Shown here: positions 7,639 to 16,197 of the stretch, in pieces
Layout: every line of letters begins with the position of its first letter
How positions within the stretch are numbered: the first letter of the stretch is position 1
Source: Desulfovibrio sp. Fe33
Lineage (GTDB): Bacteria > Desulfobacterota > Desulfovibrionia > Desulfovibrionales > Desulfovibrionaceae
NCBI RefSeq assembly: GCF_028532725.1
Contig: NZ_JAQKGU010000005.1
Coordinates: 124,001 to 188,000 of the forward strand
Direction of reading: 5' to 3'
Length of the DNA: 64,000 nucleotides
Notes under the pieces: generated by a model
The model's database searches: none
What the model was told of the DNA's origin: nothing
What the model saw: only the letters and a program-made list of their open reading frames with translations
Made by a program: the position numbers and the translations under genes

Positions 7639-9000
7639 ATGACCCGAAATATCGACCAAGCGTTTACAGAAGCTACTGAATTTATTGATATAATCACAAA
7701 GCCCGTAGGCCAGGTTTCCCTGGATGAACGACGCAGGATCGCCACGGAAACCGTGGAGAACTTCCGCGACTACATCAACAAGGGCTTCCTGGAATACCGC
7801 AAATCCGTGACCGAGGCGGGCGAATTCGCCGTGACCGAATGGATGGGGCAGGGGTCGATTCTGAAGGACGCCCTGGACCGTGAATACATCGACATCCTCG
7901 GCGGATTCGGCCTGTACAGCTACGGCATCCGCCACCCGAAGATCGTCGGCGCGGTCAAGGCCCAGCTCGACCGCTCGCCCCAGTATTCCCAGGAAATGCT
8001 CGATCCCCTGCGCGCCAAGCTCGCCCGGGTCATCGCCAAGCTGACTCCCGGCGACATCCAGTACGGCTTCTTCGCCAACTCCGGCACCGAGGCCGTGGAA
8101 GGCGCCATGAAGCTGGCCAAGTTCTACACCGGCAAAAAGGGTTTCATCGCCATGCTCAAGGGCTTCCACGGCAAGACCCTGGGCTCCCTTTCCCTCATGG
8201 GCAAGACCGACTTCCGCGCGCCGTTGCTGCCCCTGCTCGAAGGCGTGCGCCACGTGCCCTTCGGCGATGTCGAGGCCGTGGAGCGCGAATTGCGCTACGC
8301 CCAGGCCGTGGGCGACGACATCGCCGCCGTGGTGGCCGAACCCATTCAGGGCGAAGCCGGGGCCATAGTGCCGCCCGATGAATTCTGGCCCGGCCTGCGC
8401 GAGGTCTGCGACCGCTACGGCGTGCTGCTGATCGCCGACGAAGTGCAGACCGGCTTCGGCCGCACCGGCGAAATATTCGGCGTGGATCACTGGGGCGTGG
8501 CCCCCGACATCATGTGCTTCGGCAAGGCGCTGGGCGGCGGCGTGGTGCCCATGTCCGGCTTCTTCTCCACCCCGGAAATCTGGAAGGTCATGGAGCCCAA
8601 CCCGTTCATGCACACCACCACGACGGGCGGCAATCCCATCGCCTGCGCCTCGGCCCTGGCGGCCATCACGGTCATGCACGAGGAGAACTTGCCTGCCCAG
8701 GCCGCCGAGAAAGGCGAATACGTCAAGAACCGCCTGAACGAACTGTCCGAAAGGTATCCCGGCATCCTGCGGGAGGTCACGGGCAAGGGCTTGCTCGTCG
8801 GAATGCACTTCATCGACGACGAGATCGGCTACCACGTGGCCTCGGGCCTGTTCGCGCGCGGCGTAATCACGGCCGGAACCCTCACCAACGCGCGGTGCAT
8901 CCGGTTCGAACCCGCGCTGAACATTCCCATGGACCTTCTGGACGAAGCCCTGAACCGGATGGAAGACGTCTTCAAGTCGCTGTCCGCCAGCAAGGGCTAG
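7639..9000 (+). CDS. patA: Putrescine-type aminotransferase (class III, PLP)
   Basis: At 453 residues this closely resembles E. coli putrescine aminotransferase (YgjG/PatA) along its length: GFLEYRKSVT near residue 50, SQEMLDPLRA, FFANSGTEAVE, EPIQGEAG, and the C-terminal GTLTNARCIRFEPAL. Residue D267 (IADEVQTGFGRTG) should hold the PLP ring nitrogen and K296 (CFGKALGGG) is the Schiff-base lysine. The reaction would be putrescine plus 2-oxoglutarate to 4-aminobutanal and glutamate, in the cytoplasm. A related diamine or omega-amino acid is possible. It follows the amidohydrolase by 54 bases and is probably in one transcript with it. Confidence 0.87.
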   Translation: MTRNIDQAFTEATEFIDIITKPVGQVSLDERRRIATETVENFRDYINKGFLEYRKSVTEAGEFAVTEWMGQGSILKDALDREYIDILGGFGLYSYGIRHPKIVGAVKAQLDRSPQYSQEMLDPLRAKLARVIAKLTPGDIQYGFFANSGTEAVEGAMKLAKFYTGKKGFIAMLKGFHGKTLGSLSLMGKTDFRAPLLPLLEGVRHVPFGDVEAVERELRYAQAVGDDIAAVVAEPIQGEAGAIVPPDEFWPGLREVCDRYGVLLIADEVQTGFGRTGEIFGVDHWGVAPDIMCFGKALGGGVVPMSGFFSTPEIWKVMEPNPFMHTTTTGGNPIACASALAAITVMHEENLPAQAAEKGEYVKNRLNELSERYPGILREVTGKGLLVGMHFIDDEIGYHVASGLFARGVITAGTLTNARCIRFEPALNIPMDLLDEALNRMEDVFKSLSASKG

Positions 9001-9017
9001 CCCCGGCCGAATAGCCG

Positions 9018-9060
9018 AAAACCGCAGCGGCCGCCGTCCTTTTGGGGACGGCGGCCGCTG
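9018..9060. terminator. Strong hairpin between convergent genes
   Basis: CAGCGGCCGCCGTCC (9025-9039) and its exact complement (9046-9060) form a 15-base stem with a 6-base loop. On the minus strand it is followed by a TTTT run (9021-9018), so it best serves the thioredoxin-like gene. On the plus strand no T-run follows. Confidence 0.7.
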
Positions 9061-9080
9061 AAGCTTCATGGGCGTTGAAA

Positions 9081-9428
9081 TCAAGGACTGTCCGCCCGGT
9101 CCAGCCCGGACAGGGACAAGCCGATGAACTCGTTCAAGGTGTCGCCGTCGGACTCTCCGATAAGCCGATCAACCTCGCGCCCTTCATGAAACAACAGGAA
9201 GGTGGGCGTACCCTTCACCGAAAAGCGTTCGGTCGCCATGTCCAGATAATCCTCGTCGTACAAAAAGCAACGCAACGAACCGCCGCGCTGCCGACAGGTC
9301 GCTTCAAGCGCCCCTACCTGGCCGGAATATCTTTCATTCCGTTTCAGGAAAGCGACCAGTAGAGGGACGCCTCTGCCCTGCAATTCCACATCAAAGGCCT
9401 GAGGCTCGATAGTCTTGACCTTGCGCAT
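9081..9428 (-). CDS. Thioredoxin-fold protein lacking the CxxC active site
   Basis: The 115-residue protein has the thioredoxin fold signature in order: a central strand VPLLVAFLK, the helix, the strand LRCFLYDEDYLD, the cis-proline motif GTPTFLLFHEGREVDRLIG and a C-terminal helix. Where thioredoxins have WCGPC it reads LKRNERYSGQVGALE, so there is no redox pair. A single Cys remains in the following helix (EATCRQRGG). It is therefore probably a binding or chaperone-like member rather than a disulfide reductase. AAGGAG precedes the ATG at 9428. The frame continues upstream without support. Confidence 0.7.
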   Translation of the reverse strand: MRKVKTIEPQAFDVELQGRGVPLLVAFLKRNERYSGQVGALEATCRQRGGSLRCFLYDEDYLDMATERFSVKGTPTFLLFHEGREVDRLIGESDGDTLNEFIGLSLSGLDRADSP

Positions 9429-9566
9429 CCTTTCGCTCCTTCTCCGCCGCGACGCGCAGGTCCACTGGCAGAGGCTTGCTCCAAAGATAACAGGGAGCCG
9501 AATTGGATGCATCAGATCAAAACGTTAGTGTGATTATAAATTCACGGCGGGCGAACACGGACTGAA

Positions 9567-12437
9567 TCAGACGTCCTCCCCCCAAGCCTTGAGCTTGCGA
9601 TACAGGGTGGCCCTGTGGATGCCCAACCTGCCAGCAGCACGCACCTTGTTTCCCCCGCACTCCCGGAGCACGGCCAGAACATCCTCCCGGCCGGGCCTGG
9701 CCGAAAAGGATAACGGCGCGATGCTCCCCTCGGGAGCCGAAACCATTCCCTGCGCCGAGCCCCTGATCTGATCCACCAGATCCTTGCGGATATGCTTGAG
9801 TTCGATGGTCTTGCCGGGGGACAGGATGCAGGCGTGCTCCAGGGCGTGCTTGAGCTCACGCACATTGCCCGGCTAGGAGTAGGTCAGGAAAAGGTCCATG
9901 ACCTCCTCGGCCACCCCTTCGAAAAGCTTGCCGAAATTTTCGGAGAAAGCATCCAGAAAATGCTCCACCAACATGGGGATATCCGCCTGCCGGTCCCTGA
10001 GCGGCGGCAATGTCACCGGCATGACGTTGAGCCGGTAATAGAGGTCCTCCCGGAAGAGGCCCCGGCGCACCGATTCGCGCAGGTCCACGTTGGTGGCGGC
10101 GAGGATGCGCACGTCCGCCGTGCAGGTCCTGGACTCGCCCACGCGCTCATACTCCCGGCTCTCAAGGAACCTCAGGAGCTTGAGTTGGAGCATGGGGGAG
10201 ATGTCGCCGATCTCGTCCAGGAACAGGGTTCCGCCCTGGGCCGCCTGTATGCGCCCGGCCTTGTCCCGGACCGCGCCGGTGAAAGCGCCGCGAACATGCC
10301 CGAACAGCTCGCTCTCGAGGAGGCTCTCGGACAGGGCCGAACAGTTGACCTTGATGAGCGGCTTGCCCGCGCGCACTCCGCCGTAATGCAGGGCTTCCGC
10401 GACCAGCTCCTTGCCGGTGCCGGATTCCCCCAGGATAAGCACAATGGAATCCAGGGACGAAAGCTGCTCCAGTAGCTGGTAAATATCCTGCATGGGGCCG
10501 CTGCGCCCAACAATCCCGCGAAAGCCGTGCCGCTGCTGCAACTGCTTTTCCAGGTCCGCTATGTGCGAAATATCCCGGACGACGAGCACCGCGCCGGATT
10601 GCCCGTGCTCCCTGTCCACCAGCGGCGAACAGTTGATCTCGACCATACGCTCGCCGAGAGCCGGAGTCTTCACTTCGATCTCATAGCCGCGCACTGGCTT
10701 GTCGGTCTTGAGGACCTGTCGAAGCACCTGGATGCAAGGGTTGCCCTCGTCTTCGACCACGGCCTCCAGCCTGTGCCCGCGGGCCCTCCCCTCCCCGATT
10801 CCGAAGAGGGTCTTGGCCGCGCTGTTGGTGGCGATGATCGACAGGTCGGAGTCCACGGCCAGGATGGCGTCGGGGATGGAAGAGAAGGTCGCCTCCAGAT
10901 TCAGCCGATACCGCTCCTTCTCCATGGTGGCCCGGACCAGCGCTCGTTCGGCGGCCTTGTGCTCGGTCACGTCGCGGCCCACGGCCTGAATCTCCACGAC
11001 ATTGTTCCGGTCGTTCAGCACGGCCCGATGGGTCCAGGAAATCCAACGCTTCTCTTTGTCCGAACGAATCTGCCGCACTTCCTGGTCCAGCACGGGCCTG
11101 GCCGGATCGAACCCGTCCAGCCACCGGGCAAGGGACCGGCTGTCCATGGCCTCCATGGTCGCGAAAAAATTACGCCCGAGCACATCCTCCTCGTCCTGGC
11201 CCACGAACCGCTCGAAAGCGTTGTTGACGAAGGTCAGCCTGCCGTCCGTGCCGTAGCGGCAGATGAGTTCGGTCTGGTCCTCGACCACGGCGCGATAGAG
11301 CTTTGCGCCCTCGCGCAACGCCTCCTCGACGATCTTGCGCCTGGATATGTCCTGAGCGTACAGGATGCACACTTCCTTTCCAGCATTGGTGAAATGGCTC
11401 ATGGACAGCTCCACGGGAAACGAGGAGCCGTTCCTGCGCTTGAGGTAATCGTAGGATATCCGCTCCCCTCCATGCGCGATGGACGCCAGCACCTGCTCGG
11501 GATGGGCCACCAACCCCTGGACGGCCATGCCGCGCATTTCGCCCGGCTCGTATCCGAGGGCCCGGCCCGCCGCGTCGTTGCACTCCAGGACCACGCCCCG
11601 CTCCCGGTCCACCAGAATGATGGCGTCCGACGCCCCCGCGAACACGCTACGGTACTGTTTCTCGCTTTCGGCCAGCCCGACCTCGGTACGCCGTTTGGCG
11701 GTGATGTCCCGAAGTTGGACCACGAACCCAGAAAGGACGCTCCCCTGCAACACGGGCCTGACCCGGGTTTCCAGGACCATGCCGCCGCGGTGCTCCTCAA
11801 GCCGGGCCGCCTTGCCGGTGGTCCGCGCCTTAGCGATGGCTCCTTCGTGCAGATTGGTTACGGATTCCGGAAAAAGCGAAGGGTATGGCTGCCCAGCGCA
11901 CTCGGCCACATCGCAGCCCAGCAGGCTGTCCGCTGTCCCGCTGCAATCGAGGACCAAGGCGTTTTCGTCCAGCAGAAAAATCACGCCCTCGTCCGTGTTG
12001 AGCATGGAACGGAGGAACGCCTGGGCGGCCGACAACCGCCTCTCCTGTTCGATCGCCACGGAACGCAGCTCGTTCTCGGCCACCCCTAGACGCACCAGCA
12101 TCTCAAGCTGGGAGCGGACGACGGGCTTTTGCAGATAGGCCATAGCCCCGCAGTCGCGGGCCAAACGGCCGGGATTATCGGTGGTGGCGGAGATGAGCAG
12201 AATGACCGGCGTGACCAGCTTGAGCCCGGCGGCCTCGTTCACCAGCGAGCCGCCGTTATCCTCTTCGCCGTGGGCGGCCAGCACCAGGTCCGGCCCGCTC
12301 CGCGCCATGAGGGCCGCAGCGGACGCCGCGCTGGAGGCGGTTTCCACCCGGTATCCACGGGCCTCGAGGATATCTTTTATCAGCGCGCGTATGGAGGCGT
12401 CGCCATCGGCGACAAGAATGGTCGAGCTCACCGGCAT
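9567..12437 (-). pseudogene. Sigma-54-dependent multi-PAS response activator, interrupted by an amber codon
   Basis: Read through, this encodes 956 residues: an N-terminal receiver domain (ILVADGDASIRAL), four PAS domains (starting near RSMLNTDEG, QYRSVFAGA, LYRAVVEDQ and RLNLEATFSSIPD), a sigma-54 AAA+ domain and a Fis-type helix-turn-helix. The AAA+ domain shows GESGTGKE, the sigma-54 contact loop GAFTGA and TLFLDEIGDISPM. The frame is broken by TAG at 9873-9875, exactly where the conserved WPGNVREL motif has its Trp. The sequence reads TYS-stop-PGNVRELKHA in the same frame, so a single TGG-to-TAG change explains it. The product as written is 854 residues and lacks the DNA-binding helix. 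The receiver is also degenerate: its phospho-acceptor position reads Ala (DLVLAAHGEED). The start at 12437 has AGGAG. The gene is divergent from a small protein gene. Confidence 0.88.
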
Positions 12438-12579
12438 ATCTCCTTTAATAATCCTTACATCACTTGCACACCGAAAACCAGTCCCGGAAACCCCGTCACC
12501 CTTTTGGACTGTTCTTTTCAGATTCCAGGGTGTATAGGCGAGTTGTGGAGGATTCCTTTCCATCAATCAGGAGGAGAAT

Positions 12580-12822
12580 ATGTCATCGTTTACCGAAGCT
12601 GATTTGCCCGTGGACGTACATCATGGCGAAATGATCACTCTCGCCGATGGAACCACTGTCAGATTCGAATCCAACGGAGAGGCCAAGGACATCATGGTCA
12701 ATGACGGGTTCGCGCCCGCTTGTACCCTCTTCCCCGGCAATGACTTCGTTGTGGAAACCAATGGCGGCAAGTACAAGATCACCTGTGACTTCGGCGACAT
12801 CATGCACGTCGAGAAGATCTGA
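12580..12822 (+). CDS. Small conserved-looking hypothetical protein
   Basis: 80 residues, no family recognised. It is acidic, with two cysteines (APACTLFPG and KITCDFGD) and a repeated beta-strand pattern (TTVRFESNG, DFVVETNGGKYKIT), suggesting a small all-beta fold. It has no signal peptide or membrane segment. A strong AGGAGG precedes the ATG, and codon use looks like its neighbours. It is transcribed divergently from the sigma-54 activator, across about 140 bases. Confidence 0.7.
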   Translation: MSSFTEADLPVDVHHGEMITLADGTTVRFESNGEAKDIMVNDGFAPACTLFPGNDFVVETNGGKYKITCDFGDIMHVEKI

Positions 12823-12828
12823 TTTCCC

Positions 12829-12855
12829 GGCCGCGCCCGCCTCCGGACGCGGCCG
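12829..12855 (+). terminator. Possible hairpin after the small protein
   Basis: CGGCCGCG and CGCGGCCG form an 8-base stem with an 11-base loop just after the stop. There is no T-run, so termination here is doubtful. Confidence 0.3.
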
Positions 12856-13006
12856 AACCTTCCCTCCCCCGCCCATTTCGGCCCGCTATTCCCCGTCGAT
12901 TCGGCTTCCGATTTCTAACGCCGATGACAAAAAATGCAGTATCTGATATTTTTCTTTCCAACATGCTTGGCGCGTCGGCGCGCCGCGTGAACAGGAGGGG
13001 ACGCCC

Positions 13007-13378
13007 ATGGCCAAGATACTGATTGCCGAAGACGACCGCATATCCCGGAAGCTCGCCGTAAAGATCGTCGAGGAGCTCGGCCACACGGCCTTTGTCAGTC
13101 CGCACGGCAAACACGCCTATGAAACGCTCATGGCGGGCAACGACATCGACCTGCTGCTGACCGACATCATGATGCCCGAAATGGACGGCCGGCAACTCAT
13201 CCAGACCCTGCGAGGCGACCAGCGGTTTCACGACCTGCCCATCGTCATCATGTCCGCCGTGGTCGGCATCAACGATATTTCCAATCTGCTCAAGCTCGGA
13301 GCCACCCTGTTCCTGGCCAAGCCTCTCCAGAGGGAAGAGCTGCGGGACTACATCACCCGCTGCCTCGGCGCCAAGTAA
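13007..13378 (+). CDS. Single-domain response regulator (CheY-like receiver)
   Basis: 123 residues, one receiver domain and no output domain. The acidic pocket is AEDD (residues 7-10), the phospho-acceptor is D53 (LLTDIMMPEMDG), the conserved Ser/Thr is S83 (IMSAV) and the conserved Lys is K105 (FLAKPL). All residues needed for phosphorylation are therefore present. AGGAGG precedes the ATG. There is no kinase next to it. It probably acts in a phosphorelay or by protein contact, partner unknown. Confidence 0.88.
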   Translation: MAKILIAEDDRISRKLAVKIVEELGHTAFVSPHGKHAYETLMAGNDIDLLLTDIMMPEMDGRQLIQTLRGDQRFHDLPIVIMSAVVGINDISNLLKLGATLFLAKPLQREELRDYITRCLGAK

Positions 13379-13504
13379 CTCCACCCCCTATCCGCAGACG
13401 CAAACGCCCCGCCCCGCTTCCCTTCAACGGGAAAAGCCGCTACACACTGCTGTACGCGGCTCGCGGCCGCGTCTTCACCCCTAACGACAACCCACGGGAG
13501 CCAT

Positions 13505-14050
13505 ATGAAGAACCTGTTGCAAACTCTTGTTATCTGCGCCCTCCTGGTGCTGCTGGCCGGCCCCGCCGCTCTGGCCCAAGACCTGGAAAACACCCTCTAC
13601 CTCGACCTCGACTCCGGCCGGGTCGTCATTGAAATGCGTCCCGACCTGGCTCCCGCCCACGTGGCCAGGATAAAGGAACTGGCCCGCATGAAATTTTACG
13701 ACGGCATCGTCTTCCACCGCGTCATCGACGGTTTCATGGCCCAGACCGGCGATCCCACCGGCACGGGAATGGGCGGCTCCGGCAAGAACCTGACCGCCGA
13801 GTTCAGCAAGGCTCCGTTCGAGCGCGGCACCGTGGGCATGGCCCGCGCCGCCTCCCCGAATAGCGCCGACAGCCAGTTCTTCATCTGTTTCGCCCCCGCG
13901 CCCTTCCTCGACGGCCAGTACACCGTCTGGGGCCAGGTCGTCTCGGGCATGGAGTTCGTGGACAAGATCAAGAAAGGCGCGGGCCGAAACGGCATGGTCA
14001 GCGGCCCCGACAAAATCGTCAGCCTCCGCGTGGCCGCCGACGCACAGTAG
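13505..14050 (+). CDS. ppiA: Periplasmic cyclophilin-type peptidyl-prolyl isomerase
   Basis: PPIase of the cyclophilin family, catalysing cis-trans proline isomerisation. The 181-residue precursor has a signal peptide (NLLQTLVICALLVLLAGPAA, cleaved after ALAQ), so the mature protein should act in the periplasm. Core motifs are intact: VFHRVIDGFMAQTGDPTGTG (with the catalytic Arg), then SQFFICFAPAPFLDGQY. Its length is close to E. coli PpiA. GGGAG precedes the ATG. It is monocistronic, closed by the terminator at 14108-14145. Confidence 0.92.
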   Translation: MKNLLQTLVICALLVLLAGPAALAQDLENTLYLDLDSGRVVIEMRPDLAPAHVARIKELARMKFYDGIVFHRVIDGFMAQTGDPTGTGMGGSGKNLTAEFSKAPFERGTVGMARAASPNSADSQFFICFAPAPFLDGQYTVWGQVVSGMEFVDKIKKGAGRNGMVSGPDKIVSLRVAADAQ

Positions 14051-14107
14051 CAGCGCCTCCCCGGCTTGCCGGACAGTTCTCGCTGTCCTCTCCAAAACGG
14101 CAAAACA

Positions 14108-14145
14108 AATCCCCGGCTCGAAATCGAGCCGGGGATTATCTTTTG
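14108..14145. terminator. Intrinsic terminator between ppiA and the acyl-CoA synthetase
   Basis: AATCCCCGGCTCGA and its complement form a 14-base stem with a 2-base centre, followed by TATCTTTT on the plus strand. It lies between converging genes. Confidence 0.8.
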
Positions 14146-14210
14146 TTCCGTAAAAGCGCGGATGCGGCGCGATCAAATCCCGCCGGACCGCAACGCGGGC
14201 AACCCCGTCG

Positions 14211-16070
14211 CTATTGATCGGTGTAAAGGAACCGCTTGATTTTCTGGGTGGGCGTCTTCTCGAAGGGCTCGATCTGCTCGACAACGCGGTTGAGCCGGGC
14301 AAAGGAGGAGACCTTGGAATTGACCTCGACGCGAATGTCTTCAAGGATTTTCTGCACCTTGGCGCGGACCTCGGATTCGATCATCTTGTTGACGCCGAAC
14401 TGCTCGTCCAGGCTTTCGTAATTGAGGTGGATGCGGGCCATCAGCTTGCCGCCGGAATCGTAGACCAATGATTCCTGAACGGAATCGTTGGCGTTGATAA
14501 TGGACTCGACCTCTTCGGGATAGATGTTCTCGCCGCTGGGGCCGAGAATGACGTTCTTGAGCCGCCCCTTGAGGTAGAGGTAGCCGTCCTCGAACTTGCC
14601 GAGATCGCCGGTTTTGAGCCAGCCGTCTTCCGTGAAGGTCGCCGCGGTATCCTTGGGGGCCTTGTAATACTCGCGCATGATGTTCGGCCCACGCGCCAGG
14701 ACCTCGCCCTCGCCCGTCTCGGGATCGGGGTCGTCGATCTTCAGCTCCACGCCCGGGATAGCCGGTCCGATGCCGCGATGCCGTTGCAGGGACGGATCGG
14801 TCCCGGCCAGCAGAGGCGAAGCCTCGGTCATGCCGTATCCCACGGCATAGGGAACCTTGGCGTCGGTCAGGAACTGCTCGACCTCGGGCGAAAGGGGAGC
14901 GCCGCCGATACACAGACAACGCAGCTCTCCGCCGAAGGCGTCGATGAGCTTCTTTCCGGCCACCTGGGAAAGCTTGCGCCGGGTCAGGCCGATCTTCATC
15001 AGACCGCGCGTGACGCCGGTTCCGGTCAGCTTCTTCTTGATCCGGCTCTTGTAAATTTTCTCGATGATAAGCGGGACCACGTTCATCACCGTGGGCTTGA
15101 CCGCCTGCATGGCGGGCAAAAGCGTTTTCGGGGTCGGCGGCTTTTGCAGGAAGAAGACCGAGCTGCCGGAATGAAGAGGAATGATGAGGCCCACTGTGGA
15201 CTCGTAGGTGTGGGCCATGGGCAGCACGGACAGAAAACGGTCTGTTTCGAGGACCGGAATGGTTTTGACCCCGCCGATACAGTTCTGCACAAGATTGCGA
15301 TGGGTCAGGACCACGCCTTTGGAATGGCCGGTGGTGCCGGAGGTATAGAGAATCGCGGCCACATGGTCTTCGGTCAGTTCGAAGGGCTTGCCGGTCCTCC
15401 AGTCTATGAACCGGCGGGCCGAGGCGCTGAACCAGTCAACGGTCTCCTTGTAGGAATCCGAAAACTTCTCCATCGTCTCCCTGGCCGTGTCGCTGAAGCG
15501 GTTCACACGCTCCCGGGCGGTATCGGACAGCTTGTCCACGGCCGCTTCACCCAGATGCTCCAACTGCTCGCGGGCCGTTTCGGCGAACTGCTCGATGCGC
15601 TCTCCGGCGGCTTCCAGTGCTTCGACGTAGGTGGTCCGCTTGCCCTCCTCGTCCTCCATGGAAAAATCATCCATTATCATGACGGTTTCAAGATCGGGGA
15701 TGTTGTCGCCCTCGACCTTGTCCACGTACCGCCTGGAGGCAATGACCATCTTCGCCTCGGAATGGCGAAGGATATGCTGCACGGCGCTGGGGTGAAATTC
15801 CTGCAGGATGGGCACCGCTATCGCGCCCATGGTGGTCGCCGCGAAATAGCCGATGGCCCAGTTGGGCATGTTCTCGCCGATGAGAGCGATCTTGTCCTCG
15901 GGCTTGATGCCGAGCCCGCGCATCACGGTTTGCAGCTCGGCCACGCTCTTCCCGAACTGGGCGTAGGTCAGGGTCTCGCCGCCCACAAACCCGAGCGCGG
16001 TCCGATCGGAGTACAGCTCCACGGAACGGCTCAGCAAATCCTTCAATGTCATGTCGGTTGTCTCGGTCAA
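14211..16070 (-). CDS. Long-chain acyl-CoA synthetase with an 11-residue repeat insertion
   Basis: AMP-forming ligase that activates fatty acids with ATP and CoA. Family motifs: the P-loop ILYTSGTTGHSKGVVLTHRN, VGYGMTEASPLL, GWLKTGDLGKFEDGYLYLKG and the C-terminal FEKTPTQKIKR. Unusually, about 70 residues (roughly 152-224) before the P-loop consist of amphipathic 11-residue repeats such as FSDTARETMEK, FSDSYKETVDW and FSASARRFIDW. These resemble apolipoprotein or LEA repeats and may bind membrane or acyl chains. Start: a TTG at 16070 has AGGGGAG at good spacing; the ATG at 16052 is the alternative. It could feed the acyl-CoA dehydrogenase/ETF operon at 23-30 kb. Confidence 0.88.
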   Translation of the reverse strand: MTETTDMTLKDLLSRSVELYSDRTALGFVGGETLTYAQFGKSVAELQTVMRGLGIKPEDKIALIGENMPNWAIGYFAATTMGAIAVPILQEFHPSAVQHILRHSEAKMVIASRRYVDKVEGDNIPDLETVMIMDDFSMEDEEGKRTTYVEALEAAGERIEQFAETAREQLEHLGEAAVDKLSDTARERVNRFSDTARETMEKFSDSYKETVDWFSASARRFIDWRTGKPFELTEDHVAAILYTSGTTGHSKGVVLTHRNLVQNCIGGVKTIPVLETDRFLSVLPMAHTYESTVGLIIPLHSGSSVFFLQKPPTPKTLLPAMQAVKPTVMNVVPLIIEKIYKSRIKKKLTGTGVTRGLMKIGLTRRKLSQVAGKKLIDAFGGELRCLCIGGAPLSPEVEQFLTDAKVPYAVGYGMTEASPLLAGTDPSLQRHRGIGPAIPGVELKIDDPDPETGEGEVLARGPNIMREYYKAPKDTAATFTEDGWLKTGDLGKFEDGYLYLKGRLKNVILGPSGENIYPEEVESIINANDSVQESLVYDSGGKLMARIHLNYESLDEQFGVNKMIESEVRAKVQKILEDIRVEVNSKVSSFARLNRVVEQIEPFEKTPTQKIKRFLYTDQ

Positions 16071-16197
16071 CTCGCTCTCCCCTCTAAACTGGCGACAAAA
16101 GCACCCCTCGCGGCGCGCCAACATGCCATATCACGTTACGGGGCCGCGTCAAGCGCGGGATGCGGAAAGACCGGCGGCCAGGAGCTTCCGGGCGAGA

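Noticed and set aside
6403-9084. An 893-residue open frame on the minus strand
   Set aside because: It runs opposite the amidohydrolase and aminotransferase genes, is rich in His/Gly/Ala/Val as expected from antisense of high-GC coding DNA, and has no recognisable motif.
9873-9875. Pyrrolysine or programmed read-through at the amber codon
   Set aside because: The site aligns with Trp of WPGNVREL, a one-base change from TGG. Nothing near suggests a PYLIS-like element, so mutation or sequencing error is simpler. Kept only as a test in the finding.
12450-12500. Sigma-54 promoter for the activator gene (minus strand TGG-N10-type GC spacing)
   Set aside because: GG and GC are 10 bases apart but neither the -24 nor the -12 box matches otherwise.
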